The position numbers were made by a program, and so were the translations under genes. Below, piece by piece: positions 50,861 through 60,214 of a stretch of 64,000 nt of DNA. The notes beneath the pieces are model-generated. The model did not search any database and was not told where the DNA came from. It was given only the letters and a program-made list of their open reading frames with translations. The first letter of the stretch is position 1. Every line of letters begins with the position of its first letter. Where the stretch lies: positions 806,001 to 870,000 of the forward strand of contig NZ_LRFG02000002.1 of NCBI RefSeq assembly GCF_001641755.2. Reading direction: 5' to 3'. Source of the stretch: Microbulbifer flavimaris. Its GTDB lineage: Bacteria > Pseudomonadota > Gammaproteobacteria > Pseudomonadales > Cellvibrionaceae.

Positions 50861-51523
50861 TCAGTTACCGCCGCGCGGCTGTTTGGGGCGCGACAGGGCC
50901 GGTGCGGCTGGCGAGCGAGGCGCCTTCGGTGCCTGGGCACCGGGGAAGTCCGGCACCTGGTCACCGGGCCGCTGCACATACAGATTGATGATCTGCGAGC
51001 GGGCCAGCACGTTGCCCCCCGGGTCCGTCAGCACCGCCTGCAGCGTGTGGCTGCCCCGCTCCAGCGCGGAGATATCCAGGCGATTCCCCGAAGAGCTGCC
51101 CAGCCAGGGCTGCCCATCCACCACGGCGAATACCTGGTGCCCCTGGGGTGGCAGTGGCTCGATAGCCACCTGCATCACGATAAAGCGCTGCCCGGGCGTG
51201 ATGGTAGCGCCGTTCGTCGGGCTGACGATGGCGAAATTCACCGGGCCCGCATAGGCTCGGGGCCGGTCATCCGTGTCCTGTTTTTTGGGTGACAGCTTGC
51301 GATTGGGCATGGGCCGTGGCTGCACATTGACTGGCCCCAGCTCAATGCGCTCTGCCTTGCCATCCGGGGGTGGCGTGTCGGTGAACACCACGCTGCCATC
51401 CGGCCCCACCGTCTTGTAGACCACACTACCGCTGGAAGCCGACTCATCCGAGCCGTCACTGCCGGCGAGTGCCGGCGCGGCAATGGTTAACAGCGCAATC
51501 AACAGTCCGTAGTGTTTCTTCAT
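50861..51523 (-). CDS. DUF4124 domain exported protein 2
   Basis: A 220-residue protein with a signal peptide (MKKHYGLLIALLTIAAPALA). DUF4124 at about 33-60: VVYKTVGPDGSVVFTDTPPPDGKAERIEL. A later Ig-like part (ISPTNGATITPGQ, LERGSHTLQAVLTDPGGNVLARSQIINLYVQ) resembles carbohydrate-binding or penicillin-binding-associated domains. The tail is Pro-rich. It lies between glnA and ntrB, on the same strand. Function unknown. Confidence 0.85.
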   Translation of the reverse strand: MKKHYGLLIALLTIAAPALAGSDGSDESASSGSVVYKTVGPDGSVVFTDTPPPDGKAERIELGPVNVQPRPMPNRKLSPKKQDTDDRPRAYAGPVNFAIVSPTNGATITPGQRFIVMQVAIEPLPPQGHQVFAVVDGQPWLGSSSGNRLDISALERGSHTLQAVLTDPGGNVLARSQIINLYVQRPGDQVPDFPGAQAPKAPRSPAAPALSRPKQPRGGN

Positions 51524-51611
51524 GAAATCCTGCTCGTGGACACAACCACGCCTGACAATGAATGGATGTCCCGCTATTTACAATCTCTATTTACAACCTA
51601 GTGTACCGCCA

Positions 51612-51647
51612 ACAAAAAAGCCCGCACCTGGAGGGTGCGGGCTTTTG
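51612..51647 (-). terminator. Intrinsic terminator of glnA
   Basis: GCCCGCACC (51620-51628) pairs with GGTGCGGGC (51634-51642). On the minus strand it is followed by TTTTTTG. It lies just beyond the glnA stop at 51689. Confidence 0.88.
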
Positions 51648-51688
51648 GCGTTAAATGCGACCGGCATCACGGGGACACCGGGGCGGCA

Positions 51689-53095
51689 TTAAACGGAGTA
51701 GTACATCTCGAACTCGACCGGGTGAGTGGTCATGTTCAGACGCTCTACCTCTTCTCGCTTCAGCTCGATGTAGGCATCGATGGCGTCGTCGGAGAATACG
51801 CCGCCTTCGGTCAGGAAGGCGCGGTCCTGATCCAGTGCCTCGAGGGCCATTTCCAGGCTGGAAGCAACGGTCGGGTACTCGGCCACTTCTTCCGCCGGCA
51901 GGTCGTACAGGTCCTTGTCAGCCGGATCGCCCGGGTGGATCTTGTTCTTGATGCCGTCGAGACCGGCCATCAGCATGGCAGCGAACACCAGGTACGGGTT
52001 GGCGGTCGGGTCCGGGAAGCGGGCCTCGATGCGCTTGCCCTTCGGGCTGGCAACGTACGGGATGCGGATGGACGCAGAGCGGTTACGCGCGGAGTACGCC
52101 AGGATAACCGGCGCCTCGAAGCCCGGTACCAGGCGCTTATAGGAGTTGGTGGAAGCGTTGGCAAAGGCGTTGATCGCGCGAGCGTGCTTGATGATACCGC
52201 CAATGTAATACAGGGCAGTCTCGGACAGGCCGGAGTAACCGTCGCCAGCGAACTGGTTCACACCGTCCTTGCTGAAGGACTGGTGAATGTGCATGCCAGA
52301 GCCGTTATCACCTACCAGCGGCTTGGGCATAAAGGTGGCGGTCTTGCCGTATGCGTGCGCAACATTGTGTACGCAGTACTTCAGGATCTGTACTTCGTCA
52401 GCCTTCTTCACCAGGGTGTTGGCGCCAACACCGATCTCACACTGGCCGGCGGTGCCCACTTCGTGGTGGTGTACTTCGATCTCCAGGCCCATCTGCTCCA
52501 TCGCGGAACACATGGCGGCGCGCACGTCGTGCAGGGAGTCGACCGGCGGAACCGGGAAGTAACCGCCTTTGACGCCCGGACGGTGGCCGATGTTGCCTTC
52601 CGGATGCGGCATGCTGGAAGACCAGGCAGCTTCTTCGGAGTTGATCTTGTAGAAAGCGCCGGCCATGTCCGCGCCCCAGGTGATGTCGTCAAAGACGAAG
52701 AACTCGGGCTCCGGACCAAACAGGGCGGTATCACCCAGGCCGGTGGACTTCAGGTACTCCTCGGCGCGCTCGGCGATGGAACGCGGGTCGCGCTCATAAC
52801 CCTGACCGGTGGAAGGCTCGACGATGTTACAGCGCAGGATCACGGTGGATTCGTCGGTGAAGGGGTCCAGTACGGCAGTCTCGTCGTCCGGCATCAGGAT
52901 CATGTCGGACTCGTTGATGCCCTTCCAGCCAGCGATGGAGGAGCCATCGAACATCTTGCCTTCTTCGAAGAACTCGCCGTCAATCTCGGAAATCGGCAGG
53001 GATACGTGTTGTTCTTTACCTTTGGTGTCGGTGAAGCGCAGATCTACCCACTTGGCCTCACTCTCTTTAATCAAACCGAGCGTTTTCGCTGACAT
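51689..53095 (-). CDS. glnA: Glutamine synthetase, type I
   Basis: A 468-residue enzyme making glutamine from glutamate, ATP and ammonia. ATG 53095 has GGAGG 6 nt upstream; the longer frame is rejected. Signatures: [21 protein letters not shown], the ATP-binding [40 protein letters not shown], and the adenylylation loop DLYDLPAEE with its Tyr. A sigma-54 promoter (53207-53221) and NtrC-like boxes precede it. Confidence 0.97.
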   Translation of the reverse strand: MSAKTLGLIKESEAKWVDLRFTDTKGKEQHVSLPISEIDGEFFEEGKMFDGSSIAGWKGINESDMILMPDDETAVLDPFTDESTVILRCNIVEPSTGQGYERDPRSIAERAEEYLKSTGLGDTALFGPEPEFFVFDDITWGADMAGAFYKINSEEAAWSSSMPHPEGNIGHRPGVKGGYFPVPPVDSLHDVRAAMCSAMEQMGLEIEVHHHEVGTAGQCEIGVGANTLVKKADEVQILKYCVHNVAHAYGKTATFMPKPLVGDNGSGMHIHQSFSKDGVNQFAGDGYSGLSETALYYIGGIIKHARAINAFANASTNSYKRLVPGFEAPVILAYSARNRSASIRIPYVASPKGKRIEARFPDPTANPYLVFAAMLMAGLDGIKNKIHPGDPADKDLYDLPAEEVAEYPTVASSLEMALEALDQDRAFLTEGGVFSDDAIDAYIELKREEVERLNMTTHPVEFEMYYSV

Positions 53096-53206
53096 TGCAG
53101 TCCTCCAGGTCTTGGAAAAATATTGAGTTGCGACAGCCCTTTTGCTGGCGTGTGCTCTTCTGTCGTAAAGGTCCACATGCGCGACCTTTATTTAGCCAGT
53201 AACAAA

Positions 53207-53221
53207 GCAAGGAGTGTGCCA
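53207..53221 (-). promoter_or_regulatory. Sigma-54 promoter of glnA
   Basis: On the minus strand the sequence is TGGCAC-ACTCC-TTGC, an exact match to the TGGCAC-N5-TTGC consensus. The predicted start site is near 53195, about 100 nt before ATG 53095. It agrees with NtrC control of glnA. Confidence 0.85.
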
Positions 53222-53316
53222 AATTGGGGCAGCGGCGCCAGATGGCGCTCCAGCGGGGCCGCATGGCGTGGTCTTGGTCAGAATAGATGCAACCGGCGCA
53301 GCTGGCCACCACTTGT

Positions 53317-53333
53317 TGCACCATAATGGCGCG
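53317..53333. promoter_or_regulatory. Candidate NtrC box upstream of glnA
   Basis: TGCACCATAATGGCGCG agrees with TGCACY-N5-GGTGCA in the left half and in most of the right half. It lies about 110 nt upstream of the sigma-54 promoter, in the usual enhancer range. A second palindrome, GCGCCAGATGGCGC, is at 53235-53248. The thiI promoter region overlaps; a TATAAT is present at 53389-53394. Confidence 0.6.
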
Positions 53334-53433
53334 CATTCGCGCGTATACGCACAATCCGAGTGCACGACCAGTTGGCAGCCCGCTGGTTTATAATGCAGCG
53401 TTTTCCCAGCAAAGCGGTACAACACAGGTTCCC

Positions 53434-54906
53434 ATGCACTTTGTCGTCAAGTTCTTCCCAGAAATCACCATCAAGAGCAATCCGGTGCGCAAGCGCATGT
53501 CCAAGCAGCTCAAGGACAACCTGCGCATCCTCCTGCACCGCGTGGACGATCGCATCAAGATCCTCAAGGACTGGGAGAAAATCGAGGTAATTGCCCCGGA
53601 TGCGGTGGCGCACCTGGCCGAGCGCATCGAGGAGGTGCTGGCCCATACCCCCGGCATCGCCAACTTTGCCCGGGTGCAGCAATTCCCCCTGGGTGACCTG
53701 CACGACATGTACGAGAAAACGCTCTCTGTCTGGGGTGACAAGCTCGATGGCAAAACTTTCTGTGTGCGAGTGAAGCGCAGCGGCCAGCACGACTTCCAGT
53801 CTCTCGACGTCGAGCAGTATGTCGGCGGTGGTCTGAACAAAAACACCGGCGCCGCCGGCGTGAAACTGCGCAACCCGGATATCACGGTCAAACTGGAAGT
53901 CCGTCATGACAAGCTCAATGTGGTGGAAGAAGTGCACCAGGGGCTCGGCGGCTTCCCGCTCGGCACCCAGGATCCGGTGCTGTCGCTGGTGTCCGGCGGC
54001 TTCGACTCCATCGTCGCCAGTTATATGACCATGAAGCGCGGCATCCGCACCCACTTCCTGTTCTTCAATCTCGGCGGCCGCCAGCATGAGCTTGGGGTCA
54101 AGGAAGTGGCCTACTACCTGTGGAACCGCTACGGGTCCTCCCACCGGGTAAAGTTCGTGTCCGTGCCCTTTGATGAGGTGGTGGCGGAGATCCTCACCAA
54201 CGTAGACGACTCCCATATGGGTGTGATCCTGAAGCGCATGATGATGCGCGCAGCGACGGTGATCGCCAACGAACTGAATATGGATGCGATCGTCACCGGC
54301 GAGGCGATCGCCCAGGTATCCAGCCAGACGCTGAAGAACCTGTCAGTAATCGATAGCGTCACCGACACCCTGGTCCTGCGCCCGCTGATCGTGAGCGACA
54401 AGACCGACATCATCCGCACTGCCCGTGAAATCGGTACGGAAGAATTCGCGGCCAACATGCCGGAGTACTGCGGTGTCATCTCCGTGAAGCCCACCACTAA
54501 AGCCAAGCGCGAGCGGGTCGAGGAGGAGGAGAGCCACTTTGACTTCACCGTGCTCGATCGGGCCGTCAGCAACCGGGTAATGCAGAACATCGACCAGGTA
54601 ATGGAAGAAGTTCAGGGCGAAGTGCCCGAGGTGGAAGTGGTCGGCGAAGCCGGCGATGCGGTGATCATCGACATCCGCCACCCCGACGAGGAGGAGATGG
54701 ACCCGCTGGAGCTGGAAGACAGCCAGGTGAAAGTGATTCCCTTCTACCGCCTGAACAGCGTCTTCGGCAAGCTGGATCCGGAGCAGAAGTACCTGCTGTA
54801 TTGCAGCCGCGGCGTGATGAGCAAACTGCACGCCTCGCACCTGATCGATGAAGGCTACCGCAATGTGGCTGTGTTGCGGCCGCACCTGCCCCACCGCCCC
54901 GAGTAG
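53434..54906 (+). CDS. thiI: tRNA 4-thiouridine synthase ThiI with rhodanese domain
   Basis: A 490-residue protein starting at ATG 53434. A THUMP domain at about 60-165, then the PP-loop SGGFDS (187-192), C346 in PEYCGVISVKP, and a C-terminal rhodanese domain with C457 in LLYCSRGVMS. It makes s4U in tRNA using ATP and sulfur from the rhodanese Cys, and supplies sulfur for thiazole. In this family C346 and C457 form the catalytic pair. It diverges from glnA. Confidence 0.95.
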   Translation: MHFVVKFFPEITIKSNPVRKRMSKQLKDNLRILLHRVDDRIKILKDWEKIEVIAPDAVAHLAERIEEVLAHTPGIANFARVQQFPLGDLHDMYEKTLSVWGDKLDGKTFCVRVKRSGQHDFQSLDVEQYVGGGLNKNTGAAGVKLRNPDITVKLEVRHDKLNVVEEVHQGLGGFPLGTQDPVLSLVSGGFDSIVASYMTMKRGIRTHFLFFNLGGRQHELGVKEVAYYLWNRYGSSHRVKFVSVPFDEVVAEILTNVDDSHMGVILKRMMMRAATVIANELNMDAIVTGEAIAQVSSQTLKNLSVIDSVTDTLVLRPLIVSDKTDIIRTAREIGTEEFAANMPEYCGVISVKPTTKAKRERVEEEESHFDFTVLDRAVSNRVMQNIDQVMEEVQGEVPEVEVVGEAGDAVIIDIRHPDEEEMDPLELEDSQVKVIPFYRLNSVFGKLDPEQKYLLYCSRGVMSKLHASHLIDEGYRNVAVLRPHLPHRPE

Positions 54907-55361
54907 GGGCACTTTCGTCAATTTACGCCTTAACGTGGCCCCCCCGGGAACGGTCCGGGCGAGCGCGGGACGGAGCAACCACACTGCTTTTTTGCAACCG
55001 CTCCGGGAAACTTAGCGTTTGATGACAAGCGAATTATTTCGCTGCACAGGAGGCAGCGCCCCCTGTTCCTGAAAATCAAAACCATGTGAGCAGCCTGTCA
55101 AGCCGGGGGATTCATTCCGGGGGCGGTAGCGGCCAAAAAAGGACCCGCATCCCGACCGCTTCCACCCCCCCGTATCAGAAGATACGTCGGCTCCACCCCT
55201 TCAAAAGACAAAACAACATGCTGTGACTCTGCAGCCAGCGTGATTTATTTCTGCCAGCCTGCAACTTTGTAACAGTTTGTGACTTTTTGATCTGGTGGTC
55301 CCGCTCGTCGGGCAGGGTTGTGGTAAAAGAGACGCTGACCGATTTGTCCGCTTCCCGGAAT
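54907..55361. other. Gap upstream of mipA with a candidate OmpR-type direct repeat
   Basis: TTTGTAAC (55266-55273) and TTTGTGAC (55276-55283) repeat directly with a 10-bp period, as bound by OmpR/RstA-type regulators, 79 nt before the mipA ATG. The rest of this 455-nt gap holds no credible gene, terminator or element that I can name. Confidence 0.5.
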
Positions 55362-56189
55362 ATGTACAGAAGAACTCTAATAACATTACTGTTGCTGGTT
55401 GCTCACGGTGCCGCCCAGGGCACTGAGATCAGCGCGCCCGAGTGGAAGCTCTCCCTGGTGAGCGGCCGCGGCTTGATCGAGAATCCCCTCGATGGGCGCG
55501 AAGATGGCGAAACCTTTTTACTCCCCGCATTCAGTTATTACGGAAAACGTTTCTTCGTCAGCAACCTGACCGCGGGCTACAGCCTGGTCGAGAACAAGCG
55601 TTTTTATATCGACCTGATCGCACAACCGAATGAAGACGGCCTGTTCTTCCAGCTGGACAAGCCAGAGGTGGCTGCCGGATCGGTAACGTCTTTCGTGCAA
55701 CTTCGGGAAGCCACTGAAGTGAGTGAAATCGATCGCAGGATTTCGCTGATGGCCGGCCCCAGCGGCACCCTGGTCACTGAGCTGGCCGATGTCTCTTTTT
55801 CCTGGCTGTACGATGTCACCGGTGTACATCATGGCAGCGAGACCCATCTGAGTATCGACAAGCAGTACCCCCTGTTTGACGGCGCTATTGGGTGGGGAAT
55901 CGGGGCAGTACAGAAAGATACTGACCTCGTCCGCTACTACTACCATTTCACCGAAGAGGAAGCCGGGGTTTTCGCCAGGCGCTACGCCGCCGTGTATCCG
56001 CCCGGGGACGTCACCGACCAGTATGTGCGGCTACAGTTCTCTTATCCCATCGGCAAGGGCTTTGCCGTCCGACTCGCCGGCCGCTACAGCTATTTTGACC
56101 TCGACGGCAGGCTTCCCCGCTTCATCGAAAAACCCGAGACACTGAGCTGGTTTGCGGGGATTCAGTATTCCATCGGTAACGGGCGATGA
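55362..56189 (+). CDS. MipA/OmpV family outer-membrane protein
   Basis: A 275-residue protein starting at ATG 55362, with signal peptide LITLLLLVAHGAAQG. The MipA/OmpV layout is visible: LLPAFSYYGKRFFVSNLTAGYSLVENKRFYIDL, LYDVTGVHHGSETHLSI, and a C-terminal strand IQYSIGNGR. MipA scaffolds murein-synthesis enzymes in E. coli; most relatives have no known role. It is first in an operon with DUF3019, a response regulator and a sensor kinase (stop overlaps the next ATG). Confidence 0.82.
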   Translation: MYRRTLITLLLLVAHGAAQGTEISAPEWKLSLVSGRGLIENPLDGREDGETFLLPAFSYYGKRFFVSNLTAGYSLVENKRFYIDLIAQPNEDGLFFQLDKPEVAAGSVTSFVQLREATEVSEIDRRISLMAGPSGTLVTELADVSFSWLYDVTGVHHGSETHLSIDKQYPLFDGAIGWGIGAVQKDTDLVRYYYHFTEEEAGVFARRYAAVYPPGDVTDQYVRLQFSYPIGKGFAVRLAGRYSYFDLDGRLPRFIEKPETLSWFAGIQYSIGNGR

Positions 56190-56566
56190 AACTCTTTCGC
56201 TCACTTCTGCTGTTACTCTGCGCGACCCTGGCTGTGCCGGGGATGGGCAATGCGGCCGAACTGAGCCTCACGCCAACGCTCTGCGCCATCAACGACGGCG
56301 AGGATCACTGCGCAATTTCGGTGAGTGTCAACTTCACTGCCGAGGATAAAAGCCGCTACTGCCTCAACATTGCCGACAAAGGGCTGGTGCGCTGTTTTAG
56401 CGGCAATCCGCAAACCCAGATAGATATCTATGTCACCGCCGATACCGACACGAGGTTTCTGGTAACGGCGGCGGAAAGTGGGGAAGAGGTGGCGTCGGCC
56501 ACACTGAAAGTGGCACGCTATCGACCTACACGCCACCAGCGACGTTACGGTTGGGGCCTGCTGTGA
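56186..56566 (+). CDS. DUF3019 exported protein
   Basis: A 126-residue protein with signal LLLLLCATLAVPGMGNA and DUF3019 features: LSLTPTLCAINDGEDHCAISVSVNF, YCLNIADKGLVRCF, a four-Cys pattern probably forming two disulfides, then FLVTAAESGEEVASATLKVARY. Stop TGA overlaps the regulator's GTG start (GTGA). Function unknown; often beside mipA and an RstAB-like pair. Confidence 0.85.
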   Translation: MKLFRSLLLLLCATLAVPGMGNAAELSLTPTLCAINDGEDHCAISVSVNFTAEDKSRYCLNIADKGLVRCFSGNPQTQIDIYVTADTDTRFLVTAAESGEEVASATLKVARYRPTRHQRRYGWGLL

Positions 56567-57264
56567 CCACAACGGGCTACCGCATTCTGTTGCTGGAGGA
56601 CGACGAGCAACTGGCCGCGCTGATCTGCCGCTTTCTTGGCGAACGCGGCTGCATCGTCAGCCATGCGGGCAATGGCAATGATTTCCTCAAAGCGCTGCAT
56701 CACCGGGAATACGACCTGATTCTGGCAGACGTCGTTCTGCCCGATGCCAGTGGATTCCGCCTGCTAGAGCAATGCCGGCATCAGCTGACATGCCCGCTCA
56801 TTTTCATCAGTGCCCTGAGTTCGGTGCAGGACCAGGTCAGCGGCCTCGAACTCGGCGCCTGTGATTACCTGGTCAAGCCTGTTGATCCGGAACTGCTCTG
56901 GGCAAAAATAGAAGCGAATATGCGCAACACGCGCAAACCAGCGCCCGCATGCTCCGATATCCGCTTCGGCCCATTGAAAGTCGACCTCACCAGTCGCGAA
57001 GCAAGCGTCGGCGGCGAGCCGCTGCAGCTGACTGCCAACGAGTTTGATCTTCTGCTGATTTTTGCCGAGCAGCCGTCGGAGCTCCTGAGTCGGGAATATC
57101 TGTTCCGGCGCGTCATCGGCCGCGAGTTTGATGGTCTCGATCGCGTAGTCGATATGCGGGTCAGCCGGCTGCGCAAGAAACTGGAAGCTTTTACTGATGA
57201 AGTCGCCATCCGCTCCGTTCGCGGCCGCGGTTACGCGCTCTGCTCTGCCAGGGGCAGTCACTAA
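56563..57264 (+). CDS. OmpR-family response regulator (RstA-like)
   Basis: A 233-residue regulator starting at GTG 56563. Receiver with phospho-site D56 (LILADVVLP), Thr/Ser switch ISALSS and K in VKPVDP; then a winged-helix domain (about 130-230: LTANEFDLLLIFAEQPSELLSREYLFRRVIGR, RVVDMRVSRLRKKLE, RGRGYAL). The stop overlaps the kinase ATG. The direct repeat at 55266-55283 is a candidate own-operon site. Confidence 0.9.
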   Translation: MTTTGYRILLLEDDEQLAALICRFLGERGCIVSHAGNGNDFLKALHHREYDLILADVVLPDASGFRLLEQCRHQLTCPLIFISALSSVQDQVSGLELGACDYLVKPVDPELLWAKIEANMRNTRKPAPACSDIRFGPLKVDLTSREASVGGEPLQLTANEFDLLLIFAEQPSELLSREYLFRRVIGREFDGLDRVVDMRVSRLRKKLEAFTDEVAIRSVRGRGYALCSARGSH

Positions 57265-58445
57265 TGCGCGCCCAAATGCTGCGCCTGCTGGGCATGATGG
57301 CGCTGGCACTGGTAGTCGTCTTTACCGCCATCAGCGCCTTGTACGAAGAGTATTCCAGTGGTCCGGACGACTATATGATCAGCGCCACCCAGCTGGCGCA
57401 GGCGCTGCAGCACAGCGAGACACCGCTGGCGCAAAGCTACCCCCTGGATGCCGTCCACTTTCCCGCTGAATTGATGTCGCGGCTGCAGGCCGGCGCCACT
57501 GTCGGCCTCGATGATGGCAGTCAACAGGTGCGCTTTTACCGGTTGAGTGACCAGCGCATTCTCGAAATTGGCCCCTTTGACCAGCAGGCGCCGGAAAGCA
57601 TCACCCAGTGGCGATTATTGTTTATCGGCAGCATCCTGCTGGTGCTACTGCTGCTGATCTGGCCCATGTTCCGCGACCTCAACCGGTTGCAGACGCTGGC
57701 AATCCGGTTCAGCAAGCGTCCATTCCGGATGCCGGCACCCAGCAACCGCCGTTCGACGATCTACCCACTGGCTGAAACCTTCAGGCGTGTATCCAACATC
57801 GTGCTGGGCTACTGCCAGATGAACCAGGACCTGGCCCGCACCATTGCCCATGAGATTCGCACGCCCCTGGCTCGGGTGAAATTTCAGCTGGCGCTGGATG
57901 ACAAGGGAGCAGAGAGCAAGCAGGTCATCACCCGTGCGGTGGGCGACATCGAACAGCTGGTGGACAAGTACCTGAGCTTCTCCCGCGTCGAAATCCATGA
58001 GGAGTTCATTACCCGCAAGAGGGTCTGCCTGGAGAGCTTCTTTGACGATCTGGCTTCATCGCTGGAAACGCACTGCCCGGAACTCGAGCTCGGCTACTAC
58101 TTTCCCGACGGCGAAGCCTGGTTCGAGCCGGACACACTGGCGATTGCCATTCAAAACCTGGTCACCAATGCCCGTAAGTATGCGCACAACCGGGTCGACC
58201 TGCGGTTCGACTCCAGCGAACGGCACTGTCGGCTGACGGTGGACGATAACGGCCCCGGCCTGGCCGGTGATGCCCTGGAGCTGACGGACGCCTTTACCCG
58301 CTCTGCCACCGATGACCAGGGATATGGTCTCGGGCTCTACATTGTGAAGAAGGTCATGATGTGGCACGACGGCGAACTCAAGCTTGGACGCTCCCCCACC
58401 CTGGGCGGAACCCGCGCCACGCTCAGCTGGCCCAATACCCCCTGA
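57264..58445 (+). CDS. Sensor histidine kinase (RstB-like)
   Basis: A 393-residue membrane kinase: membrane helices at about 8-27 and 117-135, a short periplasmic sensor (28-116), HAMP-like linker, H-box with H196 (ARTIAHEIRTPLARVKFQL), N-box NLVTNARKYAH, and G boxes DNGPGLAG and GYGLGLYIVKKV. The partner is the regulator just upstream. The signal is unknown, but mipA and DUF3019 in the same operon suggest envelope or cationic stress. Confidence 0.9.
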   Translation: MRAQMLRLLGMMALALVVVFTAISALYEEYSSGPDDYMISATQLAQALQHSETPLAQSYPLDAVHFPAELMSRLQAGATVGLDDGSQQVRFYRLSDQRILEIGPFDQQAPESITQWRLLFIGSILLVLLLLIWPMFRDLNRLQTLAIRFSKRPFRMPAPSNRRSTIYPLAETFRRVSNIVLGYCQMNQDLARTIAHEIRTPLARVKFQLALDDKGAESKQVITRAVGDIEQLVDKYLSFSRVEIHEEFITRKRVCLESFFDDLASSLETHCPELELGYYFPDGEAWFEPDTLAIAIQNLVTNARKYAHNRVDLRFDSSERHCRLTVDDNGPGLAGDALELTDAFTRSATDDQGYGLGLYIVKKVMMWHDGELKLGRSPTLGGTRATLSWPNTP

Positions 58446-58475
58446 TGCTTCCCATTCTCCCCGGATACTACGGGC

Positions 58476-59765
58476 CTAACGGTCGGTATCCGTGGTGGCG
58501 TTGAGCTGCCCAGTTTCGAGTTTCACCCCATCCAGCTGCCGGAAACGGTCGAGAATCTGTGGGTAGATTCCCCTCATGTCTTCGACAATCTTGCTGCGCC
58601 AGCGACCTGATGAAGGGTAAAACATTTCCTGATAGCGGCGCTGTACTTCGGCGCGATCCTGCGTCGTCTGGAAACCGTGAAAGTGCCCCTGGTTTTCCAG
58701 CATTGTCCGATGCAGTGACTCCACCCCACCTTTGGTAGCGAGGCTATCCATTGTGCCAAACTCCAGAATAATCGGCACAAAACGCTTTTCCGCTGCCAGC
58801 AGCTTCCCCGCGAAGCCAATCAGGTCACCCCGGATCGGGAAAAACCCGGACTCCCGGGAAGGCCACACCATCTCATAGTCCTGAAAAACCCACGCCATAT
58901 CGCGCTTCATCTGCTCTGTGGCAGGATTACCCGGGTAGAAATGGGTTTCGCCGCGCGTGCCAAAGCCGGTATGCAAATCGACAAACAGAATGCTTTGGTA
59001 AGAAGCCGCCTTGTCAGTCAGAAGCTGCCGTAGAAATGCCTGCTGAGGCTCAAAACTTGAGCCACCGTAATAAAACCCCTGCGGGTACTGATATTGCCCG
59101 CTGAGTGCGGCTTCCTGAATTGCATCGCGGCTGTTGCGCACCAGCTTCAGCGACAGGCGCTCGGCAAAAAACCGGTTTTCCCACTGACTCAAATCCACCG
59201 GGGTTTGCGGCAACAGAAATTCTCGCAACTGTCTGTAACCCTGATTGTCACTCGCAAACAGAGCGGCGTTTGTATCCAGGTTGCGATTCAGGTCGACATT
59301 GTTTTCCGTTGCCCTTCGTCCATATTTGAAGCCATATGGATTGAGCGCATGCAACATCAGTACGTCAAAGTCTCCGGGCAGTTGGCCGGCGCGCAACATA
59401 TCCACAAATAGCTGCTGCATTGCCGCGCCGGTTGGCGCCTCCATACCATGCACACCGCTCACAAGGACGACCAGGCGCGCTGCATCGCTACGGAAATGCA
59501 GCCAGTCCAGGGTCAGATCCTCATCGGGGGAGGGCACCTTAAAAAGGCCCCCCTGTACCCGGTATCGCGGTGGTGCCAGCGTGCGTAGCTGTCGAAACCG
59601 TTCACGGCTCTGCCCGTAATTGTCAGGGAAATAGCCCAGGCTCTCGGGGTTCACATCTACGCCCTGCAACGCCTCCGGCTGATAGCCCTGCTGCGGCATT
59701 AGTGCCCTGTCAACGAGCCAGGCAACCGCCACCAACACACCGAGGATCCATGCAAAGCGCTTCAT
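58476..59765 (-). CDS. M14-like DUF2817 zinc peptidase
   Basis: A 429-residue protein starting at ATG 59765, with an N-terminal membrane anchor (FAWILGVLVAVAWLVDRAL). The zinc site is H106-x2-E109 (VSGVHGMEAPTG) and H265 (FVDLHTGFG); catalytic Glu335 is in ILEFGTMDS, and NPYGFKYGRRATENNVDLNRN is the carboxypeptidase substrate motif. DUF2817 enzymes belong to the carboxypeptidase clan; substrate unknown. It converges with the sensor-kinase gene. Confidence 0.8.
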   Translation of the reverse strand: MKRFAWILGVLVAVAWLVDRALMPQQGYQPEALQGVDVNPESLGYFPDNYGQSRERFRQLRTLAPPRYRVQGGLFKVPSPDEDLTLDWLHFRSDAARLVVLVSGVHGMEAPTGAAMQQLFVDMLRAGQLPGDFDVLMLHALNPYGFKYGRRATENNVDLNRNLDTNAALFASDNQGYRQLREFLLPQTPVDLSQWENRFFAERLSLKLVRNSRDAIQEAALSGQYQYPQGFYYGGSSFEPQQAFLRQLLTDKAASYQSILFVDLHTGFGTRGETHFYPGNPATEQMKRDMAWVFQDYEMVWPSRESGFFPIRGDLIGFAGKLLAAEKRFVPIILEFGTMDSLATKGGVESLHRTMLENQGHFHGFQTTQDRAEVQRRYQEMFYPSSGRWRSKIVEDMRGIYPQILDRFRQLDGVKLETGQLNATTDTDR

Positions 59766-60214
59766 ATTGCCGTCCCGCCGACACACCAACCGAATGCGAA
59801 AATCATCGCACACCAGAAAAACCGCCGCACGCAGCGTGCTATTCATAAGCGGTGGCACTTCATCCTGGACCTGAAAGCCAAGTACAGCCTGAAGCGCCCA
59901 CGGCATGACTGGGAACAACCGGCGTCGGCTTGCCCCGCCCCAGCAGCACGCGGTTTCCTCCTTTTCATGGTGGGCGCATCAGCTTTGCCCAGGATTCACC
60001 AGCGGATTCGGCCGCCGGTAATGGAAAATTCCCTCGTCTGGCCGAAAAAAGCGGGCGAGCTGGCGGTTTTTTGTTCGATTTTTGCTCCCAATTGTCACGC
60101 TTGGCCACTATAATCGCCGCCTTTGGCCGGATACCCGCTGCCTGTCAGCCCCGCCCCGATTGACTTGACGCGCCAGTCAGCAAGCTGCGCGCACTACCCC
60201 CTCAGAGGTTCACT
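59766..60214. other. Gap between the DUF2817 gene and typA
   Basis: This 449-nt divergent region carries the typA promoter area: TATAAT at 60109-60114 about 100 nt before the start, with no -35 at 17 bp spacing (TTGTCA 60092-60097 is too close). No gene or repeat is seen here. The minus-strand frame that extends to 59918 is an unsupported 5' extension of the peptidase gene. Confidence 0.5.

Noticed and set aside
51635-53092. A 485-aa plus-strand open frame over glnA
   Set aside because: Shadow of glnA, which has full signatures, a promoter and a terminator.
60092-60114. Sigma-70 promoter TTGTCA/TATAAT for typA
   Set aside because: The -10 is good but the spacing is only 11 bp; I give it only as part of the gap description.
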